DNA of 64,000 nt from Pratylenchus scribneri (GCA_030063045.1 JAQSEB010000016.1:1364001-1428000); one strand, 5' to 3'. Positions 1 to 9,916 are shown, numbered from the stretch's first letter. Numbers and translations are program-made. Notes: generated by a model not told the origin, from the sequence alone.

Positions 1-42
1 CAGCATAAAAATTCTTATACAGGGAAAATTTTTTAAAGGTTT

Positions 43-839
43 TGTCCACGACACGCCTTGACCGGACGGATGGACGCACCCCAAAATGACGATTGCCCAC
101 AGCAAAGGGCAATTAGTAATCCAGAATCCTCCCAATGAAAAGGGCCTAGACTCCAAATTACTCAAAAATCCGAGTAGAAAATTGAAGACACAAAATTGAA
201 TTAAATAACTTTTATTGGGGTAAATTCAGTTGAAAACGCAGTAATGAGGAGAGGGAGAGAGATATTATAGGCCGGGGAAGGGCTTTTTATATGTCCAAAA
301 AATAGGCGGGCAGATTCTTATCGGGCACAAAAAAATGGGCCATGAAGCGGGGCAGCCAACAATGCGAAGGGGCCAACATTGAAGAACGAAGGGCAGCCAA
401 ACAATGCAAGGGAGGCCAAATAGAGGAGGACCATGCCAAGCAATGCAATGGGGCCAAATTGAAGAGGACCATGCCGGGCAAAGGGAGGGGACCGAGCCAA
501 GCCAATTCAAACGGTTGTGGACGGGGCAATCGGACGAGAATCGGGCCACAACGAACGGGCGATGCAATCTGATTTGGGAGGAAAAAGGGGACCCACCCAG
601 ATTTAGATTAATTGGCCCATTTTCCCTCGATAAGAATAGAAAGAGTTAATTTATTTTGGCCCGAATTTTCCCCCCAAAACTAAATAATATGCCCTTTGTT
701 TATTAATCCAAAAAATATGAAAGGGATGGGGGATTAAGATGAATTTTGCCTTGGAGTTGATTAACTGAAATGGGAAAATATTGGCAATTTTAAATATTAA
801 ATCCAAAATAAATATTAAATCCAAAAACTGTCGAAGACA
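43..839 (-). repeat. 3' LTR of the BEL/Pao element
   Basis: 797-bp direct repeat of 9917-10713 at a constant offset of 9874 bp; every stretch compared is identical. In sense orientation it opens with the palindromic TGTCTTCGACAG and ends GTGGACA. The segment at 340-560 is rich in GGCCAA-type motifs and is open in several frames on both strands; these small ORFs occur identically in both LTRs and are not treated as genes. Confidence 0.95.
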
Positions 840-878
840 GCCTGCCCACCACGGGCCGTCTTCTTAACCAACTCCCCC
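840..878 (-). promoter_or_regulatory. Probable polypurine-tract region before the 3' LTR
   Basis: In sense orientation the bases leading into the 3' LTR are purine-rich, with a run GAGGGGGAG near 871-879 and GTGGTGGGCAGG just before the LTR. Neither is a classical uninterrupted polypurine tract, so the exact plus-strand primer is uncertain. Confidence 0.35.
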
Positions 879-1301
879 TCAAACTGCCGCAGCACCAGCA
901 CCACCTGCCGCCGATCCATCACCGCCAGAGGGCCCATTGCCTTTCCCACCATTTCCATTGTCTTTCGCCTTCTCCTGCGATCCATTTTTGGCTCTGGAAT
1001 TGAAACGACGGCGACGATTGTTATTCCCCCCAGACAACCCGTTTTGTCGATGAATTAACAAAAGCAGCTCCCGCAGTGAATCCCGGATCTCACGAATGTC
1101 ACCACGGAGCTGATGGTCAACAAACGGACGTCCCTGGGTTGGAATGCGTTGAACAGGAGCTTGGGCCGGTGGTGGCGGAGGCTGTTGCACCCAAAATTGT
1201 TGCTGTTGCGGTTGCACTTGTGGAGGTGGAGGCGGTTGTTGGAAGCCTCCATTTTGGGCATAAATTTGCTGTTGGGCGTATTGCTGTTGGCTAGGATCCA
1301 T
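879..1301 (-). CDS. Third ORF of the BEL element, Pro/Gln-rich basic protein
   Basis: This 140-residue frame lies between the envelope stop and the 3' LTR. It opens at an ATG in good context (MDPSQQQYAQQQ); the frame stays open 40 codons upstream, but that extension looks non-coding. The N-terminal half is Gln- and Pro-rich (runs PPPPP and QPQQQQ), followed by a short helical-looking segment (RGDIREIRDSLRELLLL). The C-terminal half is basic then Gly-rich (NNNRRRRFNSRAKN, then GGKGNGPSGGDG). This composition suggests RNA binding or condensate formation. I recognise no family. Its position downstream of env parallels accessory genes of complex retroviruses, but that is analogy only. It would need its own spliced transcript or a re-initiation mechanism. 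Confidence 0.6.
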   Translation of the reverse strand: MDPSQQQYAQQQIYAQNGGFQQPPPPPQVQPQQQQFWVQQPPPPPAQAPVQRIPTQGRPFVDHQLRGDIREIRDSLRELLLLIHRQNGLSGGNNNRRRRFNSRAKNGSQEKAKDNGNGGKGNGPSGGDGSAAGGAGAAAV

Positions 1302-1672
1302 TGGCGACCAAATTTTAGAATGAATCAAATTGAAGCAAACGGATTGTGAATTGATCAAAAAGGGGCAATTAGAAAAAATATAAATGAAATAATAGGAAAA
1401 ATGGGCAATGTGAGCGCTCAAAAAAAACTGAATAAGATGAGGATAAAACGCTCAATTTATATGGCCCTTATTCCGCCCAGACAGGGCGGATTTGCGGATT
1501 TTTGTGCCGCCCACAGATTAGAATTGGCGAATTTGAAGGGGAAAAACGCCAGAAGCAAATAAATGACCTCAAAAAATATCCTCTATAAATATAAATGATT
1601 ATAATATAAGCAATTTTAAGTAAAATAGTGATGAATATAAACAAAAATGGGCTGAACGGAATTATTCCCATC

Positions 1673-4600
1673 TCACATTGTGTAATGGGCTCCGGCCCGA
1701 AGTCCAGGCCTTACCACAGCTCCCACCATCGGCGGATTAATGACGGCTGTTGCTGTGCAAATAATAATAATTTTAGTGACCAAATAAGTCAAAGCAAGCA
1801 ATCCAGCCCCAGCTAAAAAGGCAACACACATTTGTGGAATTGTTTTGAGAGATTCACTCAAAACGAAGGAAAAATGTGGCAATTTTAGTTCAAAATCATC
1901 AGAAAAATTCCCATTTTCTTGCTTAATATTTGGAAATGTTTTGAGTTTGTGATTTAAAAAGAAAAGGGTGCCGTTTAGGCGGAATGATGATTTATCTCCC
2001 CCACAGTCAACGAGGCAGTTTGTGTCGACTATTGGTTCATTCCAATTATTTAGCATTATTGATGACTTATTTCCCTTTTCACTGCAATGTGCTATCCAAT
2101 TGGATCCGTCAGAGCATGAAATGCTGGCGGCAACATTGCCGAAGGAGGAAATGCACGTCTGATAAACCCTCCCCCCTGTCAAACAATTGTAACACCCTGC
2201 AAGTCGCTCCACCTGGATTCGGCAATTAGACCGAATTTGTTGCGTTACTAGGCGGGTATCGTCCATTTCAATTACCAAATTGACAGGGGTGTGAGGGACA
2301 GCGGCATATATTTTTCCCTTTTTCATATATAAACGGTTTTGGCCAATATCTATTGGCAAAGATTTTTCAAATAATTTCTCCACATTATTGTCCTCACATA
2401 AACAATTTATTACCCCAGCCCGAGGATATTCATTGCATTCCCTGCAGGCATCCAGCTCTAATCCACAATGAAAAGAGTGTGCTGCCTCTTTATTGGGGCA
2501 GTTAATGGCTGGGGAAAAGGAGGACGCTAATGTTGCGTGTGTATTATTTATTATAAATTTCTTCCCTAAAATTGGCATTGGGGGTTGACCTAGTGGAGAG
2601 GGAAGAATTGTGAGGTTTGCTTCTTTCCACCGATGTGTTATGCCCGGAATCAATTCGACCCGTTCATTTATTGGGGTTTCATTGGCATGTTGTAGAGAGA
2701 GGGACATTTTAATTCTGAATTGCCAAGTAGGACATTCAACTAATTGGTAGACATGCGGGGAGATTGGGGTGGCAAAATGGCGATAGAATAGGCATCCTTT
2801 GGCTAAAAGGAAGCAGCCTTGCGGCCAAAAACCCTCAACTTCCCTACAAAAATTATTGCCAGGAATATTTTCTTTGGGGGCCAATTCGGGTATTGATTGA
2901 TTCGGCGATAATTTTTGACACATGTCTGCCTGGCAAGAACCGGCGAGACGACAGCGTCTAACCGAATAATTTTCTATTTGAATTGACCTAAGCCAGGCCA
3001 GATTCACTAGATTACACCCCAAACGTAATTCCTCCAATGTGAAGGAAAGAGTCCCCATAAATAGGCCATGCGGCCCCTTTAGGATTAAATTGATGGGTTG
3101 CCGAGTTGGCAAGGTATTTAAAGATGTGACTGAATCAAAATGGCAAATGGTTGCGCCTTTATTTGCTATACAATTTTCTGTCTTTGCGCTTAAAGATAAA
3201 ATTTCCAGGCTCGCATTGGCCGAAAAAATGCAATAAAATAGGATAATCCCCAAGCCCAAGGCAGCTCCCACTCGGGTCAGGCTTCTCCTTGGCGGGCTTT
3301 GTGCATTTGAAGTGGTGGAGGGAAGTGGGAAGATAATATCCTCCTCTTCCTCTTCCAAATCCTCCATTTCTATTGGCTGCCTGCGAGGCAGACTTGTTGT
3401 TTCCCTTCTTCTTAGTTGGTCCATTCGCCCAGTTCTCCCCGAGCTAGAGGGCCCAGCTCTAGCCGAGCTAGAGGAAATTTGTACAGTACTTTCGCCTCCT
3501 AGCGAAGAGTCACTTGATTTTTCCTTTCGCCACCGAACTATGGGTGTCCTTTGCCTACGACGCCAAGGGAGGCTAAGGCGTCCCTTCAGATTTGAAAGGC
3601 GGCGCTGACAGTACAAAGGGCGCCAACAATGAATGTAAAATACATATATAAGGGCGGCAAATGAACACAAAATAAGAATAATGAACCCGAAAAGCAACCC
3701 AGCAATGGTTGCTGATAATAAAGGGGTACACTGGGGGTTCATGATCCGCTCAATACAAAAATAACATTTGATCAAGTCACACCCCGAAACCGGGTCGCAT
3801 TGTATTTGAGATGAGAGTTTTTCTCCCGAAAGGGAATAGGAAGCGTGGCATTCATATCCACTCACCAATAAATCGGGGGGCAGAGGCAAAAGATATGGGG
3901 TTTTATAGGATCTGCTGCTGCAAATCCCCTCACAACAAATTAATGCGTGCTCTGCCTGTGGATTAAGAAAGATCCACACTCCCTTTTCATCGCATACTAA
4001 AATGCGAGGGGCTGCCTGAGTGCCGCCAAAGAGGGAAAGAAACAAAATCACAGATAAAAATGAGATAAATTTGCTAATTTTTGATAATTTATTTCTTGGA
4101 ATATTATCATCCAATTTGATGATGGGGGAGGAAAAAATTTCAGCCCAATTGGGGCGATTTTTTCGCCTCAAATTATAACCCTTATCGGTGGATTGAGGCT
4201 CGGGGGGAACTGCCGGTGGGCTCAAAGGTGGATGAGCGGGAGTCTCAAAATTGGCCGCGGGATTTTCCGGCGAAATTTCAATTTCCTCGTTTCCCGGCAT
4301 TTCATTTTCCCTTTGTTCCGGCGTTTCCTTTTCCTCCAGTAATACTTCTAATGGGGCCAATTTATTGACTGGGCGACCCCAAATCCGCCCATTTCCCATC
4401 AATATTTTGGCGCTTCTGCCCGAGGCATCTAATGAAATAATTTTCCCCAGTGGCCATAAATTTTTAGGAAAATTTTCTATTTCAACAATTACAATGTGGC
4501 CAACTTGGGGGAATTCCTGGGCTGTTATTCGGGGATGTTTATGTTCAATTTGCGTCCTTTGACGCAGCAATAATAAATAATCGCGCGACCAAATTTCCCA

Positions 4601-5737
4601 AAAATGGTTTAAAACACGCGTCGTTGATTGCCATAAATTAGCTAATTTTTCAACCGTTGAGGGCCGAAAATTGGGGTCATCAAAATCCCCATCTCCTCTT
4701 GGTTCCATAAAAATGGGTTGAACCTTGGGGATTAAGAAATCGATAGGCCTTAATGCTTGAGGGGCATCAATTTCATCGCTAACAAAGGTTATTGGGCGAT
4801 TGTTGAGTACGGCCTCAATCTCAACCACCAATGTTTGTAATTGATTTAATGGGAGGACCTTCCTTCCAACTGAGCGCCGAAATGCGACTTTAATTAGCGA
4901 AACTAAGCGCTCATATATACCGCCGGCCCAAGGGGCCAGCGGAGGCGTCATTCGCCATTCAATTTCGGTAAATTTGGTTAACATTTCTTTATTAAGTACA
5001 AATTGGGTCGCGTTGTCGGATAACACTTGCCTTGGGGTGCCCCGTCGGGCCACGAAGCGGCGAAATGCCGCTAAGCAATCACTTGCCTCTAGGGTGGTGG
5101 TGACCTCTAGGTGCACCGCCCTAGTTGCGAGACAAGTGATGAGTAGAATCCACGCCTTGTAATTTTCCGAATTTGGCGGGATTTTACAAAGGGTCGGCCC
5201 CAAAAAATCCAGACCAACATGTGAGAATGGGATTGAGGGATTAACGCGCGAATGAGGCCAAGGGGGCATATTTGGCAACCGAAAGCAGGCCGCCTTGTCC
5301 TTTAAACAAACAGGACATCCCTTAATAATTGACTTCACTAATCTGCGCGCCCGAGAACACCACCATTGGGAAAGGAAATGGGCTAAAGTGCCATCTACCC
5401 CAGTGTGTGCCAATCTCTCATGAGAATGGCGAATTAAAAGTCGGGTCACCCAATTGGATCGTGGCAAAATTATTGGATTTTTGAAATTAATGGGATTTGA
5501 TGAGTTATTGAGGCGGGTGGCCAATCTAATCATCCCATCATTATCTGTATAATATTGGTTCAAATCCTTCAAATTTAATTCATTTTGAATATATTTGATA
5601 ATAAAATTTTGTGCAATTGAATTTGCCTTAGGAGAGTAGGGCGTTGACTCATTCATTTCATTTAGCCAACCAAATTTCTCCTTTGCCCTTTCACTCTTCA
5701 CTAATCTTTTAGCAACAAATAATAATACAAATTTCAC
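1673..5737 (-). CDS. Integrase plus phlebovirus-G2-like envelope, fused frame
   Basis: This frame of 1354 codons follows the gag-RT frame in the -1 phase. Residues 104-144 hold an HHCC zinc-binding motif (His104/106, His111, Cys141, Cys144). The integrase core triad is Asp177, Asp241, Glu276, followed by a DUF5641-type C-terminal domain near 390-470. After a Pro/Glu-rich linker comes a signal-like hydrophobic segment (about 553-573), a Cys-rich ectodomain, a membrane span (672-702), a second signal/TM segment (822-841), a large Cys-rich region resembling phlebovirus glycoprotein G2, and a C-terminal span (1301-1332). G2-like env genes are known in nematode BEL elements. The frame has no ATG at its upstream edge (first listed start is GTG), so integrase probably arises by frameshift and env by splicing or cleavage. 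No internal stop or break is visible. Confidence 0.88.
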   Translation of the reverse strand: MKFVLLFVAKRLVKSERAKEKFGWLNEMNESTPYSPKANSIAQNFIIKYIQNELNLKDLNQYYTDNDGMIRLATRLNNSSNPINFKNPIILPRSNWVTRLLIRHSHERLAHTGVDGTLAHFLSQWWCSRARRLVKSIIKGCPVCLKDKAACFRLPNMPPWPHSRVNPSIPFSHVGLDFLGPTLCKIPPNSENYKAWILLITCLATRAVHLEVTTTLEASDCLAAFRRFVARRGTPRQVLSDNATQFVLNKEMLTKFTEIEWRMTPPLAPWAGGIYERLVSLIKVAFRRSVGRKVLPLNQLQTLVVEIEAVLNNRPITFVSDEIDAPQALRPIDFLIPKVQPIFMEPRGDGDFDDPNFRPSTVEKLANLWQSTTRVLNHFWEIWSRDYLLLLRQRTQIEHKHPRITAQEFPQVGHIVIVEIENFPKNLWPLGKIISLDASGRSAKILMGNGRIWGRPVNKLAPLEVLLEEKETPEQRENEMPGNEEIEISPENPAANFETPAHPPLSPPAVPPEPQSTDKGYNLRRKNRPNWAEIFSSPIIKLDDNIPRNKLSKISKFISFLSVILFLSLFGGTQAAPRILVCDEKGVWIFLNPQAEHALICCEGICSSRSYKTPYLLPLPPDLLVSGYECHASYSLSGEKLSSQIQCDPVSGCDLIKCYFCIERIMNPQCTPLLSATIAGLLFGFIILILCSFAALIYVFYIHCWRPLYCQRRLSNLKGRLSLPWRRRQRTPIVRWRKEKSSDSSLGGESTVQISSSSARAGPSSSGRTGRMDQLRRRETTSLPRRQPIEMEDLEEEEEDIIFPLPSTTSNAQSPPRRSLTRVGAALGLGIILFYCIFSANASLEILSLSAKTENCIANKGATICHFDSVTSLNTLPTRQPINLILKGPHGLFMGTLSFTLEELRLGCNLVNLAWLRSIQIENYSVRRCRLAGSCQADMCQKLSPNQSIPELAPKENIPGNNFCREVEGFWPQGCFLLAKGCLFYRHFATPISPHVYQLVECPTWQFRIKMSLSLQHANETPINERVELIPGITHRWKEANLTILPSPLGQPPMPILGKKFIINNTHATLASSFSPAINCPNKEAAHSFHCGLELDACRECNEYPRAGVINCLCEDNNVEKLFEKSLPIDIGQNRLYMKKGKIYAAVPHTPVNLVIEMDDTRLVTQQIRSNCRIQVERLAGCYNCLTGGRVYQTCISSFGNVAASISCSDGSNWIAHCSEKGNKSSIMLNNWNEPIVDTNCLVDCGGDKSSFRLNGTLFFLNHKLKTFPNIKQENGNFSDDFELKLPHFSFVLSESLKTIPQMCVAFLAGAGLLALTYLVTKIIIICTATAVINPPMVGAVVRPGLRAGAHYTM

Positions 5738-5778
5738 ATTTTTTAAGAGTCTTTTCCAGCTGCTAAAATTTTCAAATT

Positions 5779-8700
5779 CTACAAATAATTTGGCCGGGAT
5801 CTCTTGACCACCACGACATTGGCTTCTTCCTCATCAGGAATTGTGAATTGGCCAAAAGTTTGGGGCCAGCTTCGTTCTGGCTCCTTAAGCCATTGAGGCC
5901 CTTCCCACCAAAGAATGGAGTTTGATAACTCCTGGGGGCAACATCCTCTTGCCCCTAGGTCGGCAGGGTTTTCCTTGGTGTTAATATAGTGAAAAGAAAT
6001 AGAAGGGAAACTGCGGATTTCCCTCACTCTATTCCCCACAAAAATAGGAAGTGGCCCCTTTGAGTTTATCCAAGATAAGGCGATCTGTGAATCAGACCAT
6101 AAATGGAAACCATCGATTTTTTCTAATGCCTTTTTGATAAATTTTAGGCATCTAATCCCAGTTAATACGCCTAATAATTCCAGCTTGGGAATTGTTAATT
6201 GGTCGTCTTTTTTCATTTTCATAGGTCGTAAACGGGATTTTGCAAAAACTAGGTTAACATTAATTTGTGATAAAAATTCGGCCCGCAAGTAAATTGCTGC
6301 CGAAAATCCATTTGGCCCAGCGTCAGTAAAAGCGTGGAGTTGAATGGATATTGCTCCCTCACAGGGAGTACAACGAGGAATTTTTATAGAATTTCCTTCC
6401 CATTGGAAGATTAATTCCTTCCATTCTTTTATCTGATTCTCCTCAAGACTATCGTCCCATGCCTTTTTAGTTTCCCATAATTTTTGGAAGAACATTTTGG
6501 CCTGAAAGAAAATAGGGGAACATAGTCCAAGAGGATCAAAAAATGAGGCAATTGTTGAGAGAACTGTTCGCCTATTAAATTTGGAATTATCGCATTTGGG
6601 CAAATAAAAAATAAATTGATCCAATTGTGTGCCCCAATTCATTCCCAAAACTTTAGGCTCATCCCCAGGCAATAATTCATCCTGGGATAGGTCCCTTAGA
6701 GCGTCGGGATGGGAGGAAACAAATTCCCTCAACTTCATTCCCGCCCTAGAAATTATTGCCTTTGCCTCTTTTATCATTTTTCTAGCTTCATCAGTTGAAG
6801 CACAATCCAGTAATAAATTATCCACATAAAAGTTTCTCGCCATTTTTTCCGCGATGGGATTGCCCTCGTTGCGCAAGTGATGCTGCAATGTCGAGGCTAG
6901 AATGAATGGTGAAGAGGCAATCCCAAAGGCAATCCTTTTAAATCGGAATATTTGCAAATTGTTGGGGGTCGGTGGTAAGGCAGGATTTTTCAACCATAAG
7001 AATTTGGTCACATTTCTGTCCTTCTCCTTTAATCCCACCATCAAAAAGGCCTTTTCAACATCCCCTAAAACCGCCACTTTGGCTGACCGAAAACGGATTA
7101 AAATGGCAGCAAGTTCGGGGACTAAATTAGGCCCAGCTAAAAGACAGTCATTTAAAGAAGGGCAATTTTTTAAATGGGCGGATGCGTCATAAACGATGCG
7201 CACCTTCTTTGAATTTATCACTGGGTGGTGGGGGATGAAATGGTCCCCATTTTCAGCCCTTTCGGATGGCTCAATTATTCCCTTCTTTAATTGCTCATCC
7301 ATTATTTCTTGATAGCTATTTCGCAAAAATGAGTCATTTTTTAATCGATTTGCCAACGAACTAAGTCTAGAGAATGCTATAGAAAAATTATCGGGCAAGG
7401 GAGGGTGGCCCGGACGCCATGGCCAGCTTACATAATAGCGGCCATCCCTCAATTCAATAGACTCATTAAATGCATCAATTGCCACATTATCATTGGCCAA
7501 TTCGACTTCTCTAACGCCGATTGTTTCCAAATTCCATAATTTAGAGACCGCTTCATTTAGGGCCTCATTTCGGACTGGGCAGCTAATAATTGGTTGCTCA
7601 ATTGCCCTCATATTTAATTCGCCCCCAAAAATTGGTCCAAAAGTAGTTTCAATTTTATAAAATCCGGGGCTAATTTCTGTTTTACTAATAATAAATTTCC
7701 AGAAATCCCTCAGCCCCAATAAGATTTGTGGCTCCGCCCAGCGAATGTTCATTCCAGTTTTTTGGGCTAATAGGGGAGAATCGACAATAAATTCGACTGG
7801 CGGGATAATTTTTGGAGTTTGATTTAAATTTATTGGCTCCCATCCCCCATCTTGGCGTTTTAATAAAACCGAATAACGAGGTGAGAAAAAGCGCACAGTT
7901 TGCTGCCTTTCTTGCCCCATAAAACCGCCAATTGACATTGACTCCTTCCCTACCCGCTGTGGACCGATTAAGGCGGCTAATTCAGCGGTAATAAAGGAAG
8001 GCTGCGACCCACAATCAAAGAAAACGGGTTTTTTGATGGGATTGGAGGGGTCACGATGATTGAATATGAATAGTTCCGCAATCATAAGAAATACTGTAGG
8101 CCTATCACTAGAGGAAATCCGGGAATCCGGGACCGCCGGAAAGGCCATCTCTTTTGAATCGGTGGAAAAATCCTGTCCCTTGGCTAAGGCCACAGTATTG
8201 GTTGGAGAATTTTTAAAATTTGAATTCCGGCTTGAAGAGGAATTTTTGAACCTTTGACCTAATGGGACCTTATTGCTGCCCGTGAATGGTGGATTTTTGT
8301 TTTTGGGTTTAGGACAAAGCATATAATGGTGCCTCTCCCCACAATTCCAGCACCCATTCTGAGAGGGGCAATCACGTGCAAAATGGCCCTCAAGGGCACA
8401 AATAAGACACCTTTTCTGTTCCATTAATCTTTGCTTCCGTAATTGGATTGTATTGAATTCGGGGCAAGCAGTTGGCTTATGCCCTTCATTATTACATAAC
8501 GAACAATTTCCCCTTTTAAATCCCTTTTCTTCATCGACAACAGGGAAAGCGCGGCGGATTGGCTCGCCATTCCTTGGGGGGCCCGTGGGTACAGTATTCT
8601 GGGGCGGCTTGGGCTGGGAAGATTCGCTGGAGGATGCACCAATCGCCTCTTTCAGCCTAACAAAGCGGCCCAAGGCTTCTCGCCATTCTTTAGGAGTCCA

Positions 8701-9552
8701 TTTAGTGCTGGATTCCATTTCCTTTTCAAATAATTGGGCCTTTGCCTCACTCGGCATTTTTTCTTTAAGTGCAATGGTGAGGAACGGATTTGAATTAATA
8801 TCCACTCCCATCCCTTCCAATTGCCTGCAAATGCGCTCAACATTGTCATAAAAGTGACGTAAGGAGCTAGGCGAGTTGGATGGGCGCGATAGATGAAATA
8901 ATTCACTTTGTAATTGGGCAGACCGCCTTTCATCATTTCCGAATCTTTCCAATAATATTTTTATGACACTGTCATAATTCGCTTCAGAAATGGCATAACC
9001 TTCTACCAGTCCTTTCGCCGAACCTTTTAATCTACCAATTAAATAGGTGAACTTTTGGGCACCGGTTAAGGATTTGTTGTCATGAACGGCATTTTCAAAT
9101 GCGGCCCAAAAAGCCGACCAATTGGACTCCTGTCCATCAAAAATGGGTAAATCTAAGGTCGGGAGGCGCACATTAGGCGCAAAATCCCGGACCGGTTGAG
9201 GTGGATACTCAACCCTTTCCCCAGCCCTCAATTTATCAATTTTAATATCAACATCTGTTTGGGCCTGGAAGGCCTCATCAATGATTAGGGCTGGGGACTT
9301 ATCTTTAACTTTATATTCAATGAAGACCCTTTCTTCGTCATTTCGTTCCGCAACAGCCAAACTAGTTATCAACCTCGTCCACTGGTCTAGAAATCCTTGG
9401 GCAACTTGCATGCCTCGGGATAATCTTTCCCCGCTGGCCGCTAAATCGGCTACTTGAGGGGCTTCAGTGGAGGAAAGGGCTTTAGCTGTGACAGTCTCGG
9501 TCAAGAGGCGATTCAAAACGACCTCCAATTGGTTGCGAATGACCACAGACAT
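5779..9552 (-). CDS. BEL/Pao gag-protease-reverse transcriptase-RNase H
   Basis: An ATG-started frame of 1257 codons. Residues 1-330 are a Gag region (DUF1759-like). Three zinc knuckles follow at roughly 346-414 (CSLCNNEGHKPTAC, CLICALEGHFARDC, CWNCGERHHYMLC). A retropepsin-like site FFDCGSQ lies near 510. Reverse transcriptase spans roughly 740-990, with LGDVEKAF near 825 and the catalytic YVDN box near 907. RNase H motifs FTDAGPNG (about 1070) and LWSDSQIA follow. The frame stops at 5779 while the next frame, -1 relative, is already open from about 5828, giving an overlap of roughly 50 nt. Family elements usually carry integrase in the same polyprotein, so either a programmed -1 shift or one old indel separates them. 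Confidence 0.92.
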   Translation of the reverse strand: MSVVIRNQLEVVLNRLLTETVTAKALSSTEAPQVADLAASGERLSRGMQVAQGFLDQWTRLITSLAVAERNDEERVFIEYKVKDKSPALIIDEAFQAQTDVDIKIDKLRAGERVEYPPQPVRDFAPNVRLPTLDLPIFDGQESNWSAFWAAFENAVHDNKSLTGAQKFTYLIGRLKGSAKGLVEGYAISEANYDSVIKILLERFGNDERRSAQLQSELFHLSRPSNSPSSLRHFYDNVERICRQLEGMGVDINSNPFLTIALKEKMPSEAKAQLFEKEMESSTKWTPKEWREALGRFVRLKEAIGASSSESSQPKPPQNTVPTGPPRNGEPIRRAFPVVDEEKGFKRGNCSLCNNEGHKPTACPEFNTIQLRKQRLMEQKRCLICALEGHFARDCPSQNGCWNCGERHHYMLCPKPKNKNPPFTGSNKVPLGQRFKNSSSSRNSNFKNSPTNTVALAKGQDFSTDSKEMAFPAVPDSRISSSDRPTVFLMIAELFIFNHRDPSNPIKKPVFFDCGSQPSFITAELAALIGPQRVGKESMSIGGFMGQERQQTVRFFSPRYSVLLKRQDGGWEPINLNQTPKIIPPVEFIVDSPLLAQKTGMNIRWAEPQILLGLRDFWKFIISKTEISPGFYKIETTFGPIFGGELNMRAIEQPIISCPVRNEALNEAVSKLWNLETIGVREVELANDNVAIDAFNESIELRDGRYYVSWPWRPGHPPLPDNFSIAFSRLSSLANRLKNDSFLRNSYQEIMDEQLKKGIIEPSERAENGDHFIPHHPVINSKKVRIVYDASAHLKNCPSLNDCLLAGPNLVPELAAILIRFRSAKVAVLGDVEKAFLMVGLKEKDRNVTKFLWLKNPALPPTPNNLQIFRFKRIAFGIASSPFILASTLQHHLRNEGNPIAEKMARNFYVDNLLLDCASTDEARKMIKEAKAIISRAGMKLREFVSSHPDALRDLSQDELLPGDEPKVLGMNWGTQLDQFIFYLPKCDNSKFNRRTVLSTIASFFDPLGLCSPIFFQAKMFFQKLWETKKAWDDSLEENQIKEWKELIFQWEGNSIKIPRCTPCEGAISIQLHAFTDAGPNGFSAAIYLRAEFLSQINVNLVFAKSRLRPMKMKKDDQLTIPKLELLGVLTGIRCLKFIKKALEKIDGFHLWSDSQIALSWINSKGPLPIFVGNRVREIRSFPSISFHYINTKENPADLGARGCCPQELSNSILWWEGPQWLKEPERSWPQTFGQFTIPDEEEANVVVVKRSRPNYL

Positions 9553-9624
9553 GTTATATGTTTTTTGATTATTATAAAGAATGAAAATCTAACTATTTAA
9601 CTTCAAGAGTGATGAAAATTATTT

Positions 9625-9835
9625 GCCTCAATGGCCTATAATTTATGCCTCAATGGCTAATTAATAATTCAACAAATCTGCCACCGAGGCTAATGAATTA
9701 ATTTAATGACTCTGCCTAAAGGCCTGTAAAATTTAGCCAACTGAGGCTAATTAATTAAAAATTTGCCTAAAGGCCTTCACTTGCCACAATGGCTAATAAA
9801 ATAAAATGAACTTGCCGCAATGGCCAATTAAATGG
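9625..9835 (-). repeat. Short-unit repeats in the retroelement 5' leader
   Basis: The untranslated leader between the PBS region and gag is made of about seven imperfect copies of a motif like GCCTCAATGGCTAATTAA, with variants GCCTAAAGGCC and GCCACAATGGC. Several are short palindromes (GCC..GGC). The function is unknown; packaging, dimerisation or ribosome-entry structure are possibilities. Confidence 0.6.
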
Positions 9836-9865
9836 TTTAAATTTAAACCCACCTGGAGAGCCTTT

Positions 9866-9916
9866 GCCCGGTTAGCTCTCAGTCAGTCGGTAGAGCAGCT
9901 GCTGCTCTTAATCCAA
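9866..9916 (+). promoter_or_regulatory. tRNA-Lys 5'-half-like sequence at the primer binding site
   Basis: Directly next to the 5' LTR, the strand complementary to the element's RNA reads like the 5' half of a tRNA-Lys(CTT): GCCCGGTTAGCTC at the start, GTCGGTAGAGCA for the D-arm and CTCTTAATCC around the anticodon. Two short internal duplications (TCAG and CTG) interrupt it. A normal PBS pairs with a tRNA 3' end, so this extended match to the 5' half and anticodon loop is unusual. The complement TGGATTAAGAGC abutting the LTR could still act as a PBS. Confidence 0.55.

Noticed and set aside
265..649. Several small ORFs on both strands inside each LTR (also 10139-10523)
   Set aside because: Identical in both LTRs because the LTRs are repeats; the GC-rich GGCCAA-type sequence opens many frames and no product resembles a protein family.
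9866..9916. A functional tRNA-Lys gene
   Set aside because: Only the 5' half is present, with internal duplications; the T-arm and 3' acceptor are missing because the LTR starts there.
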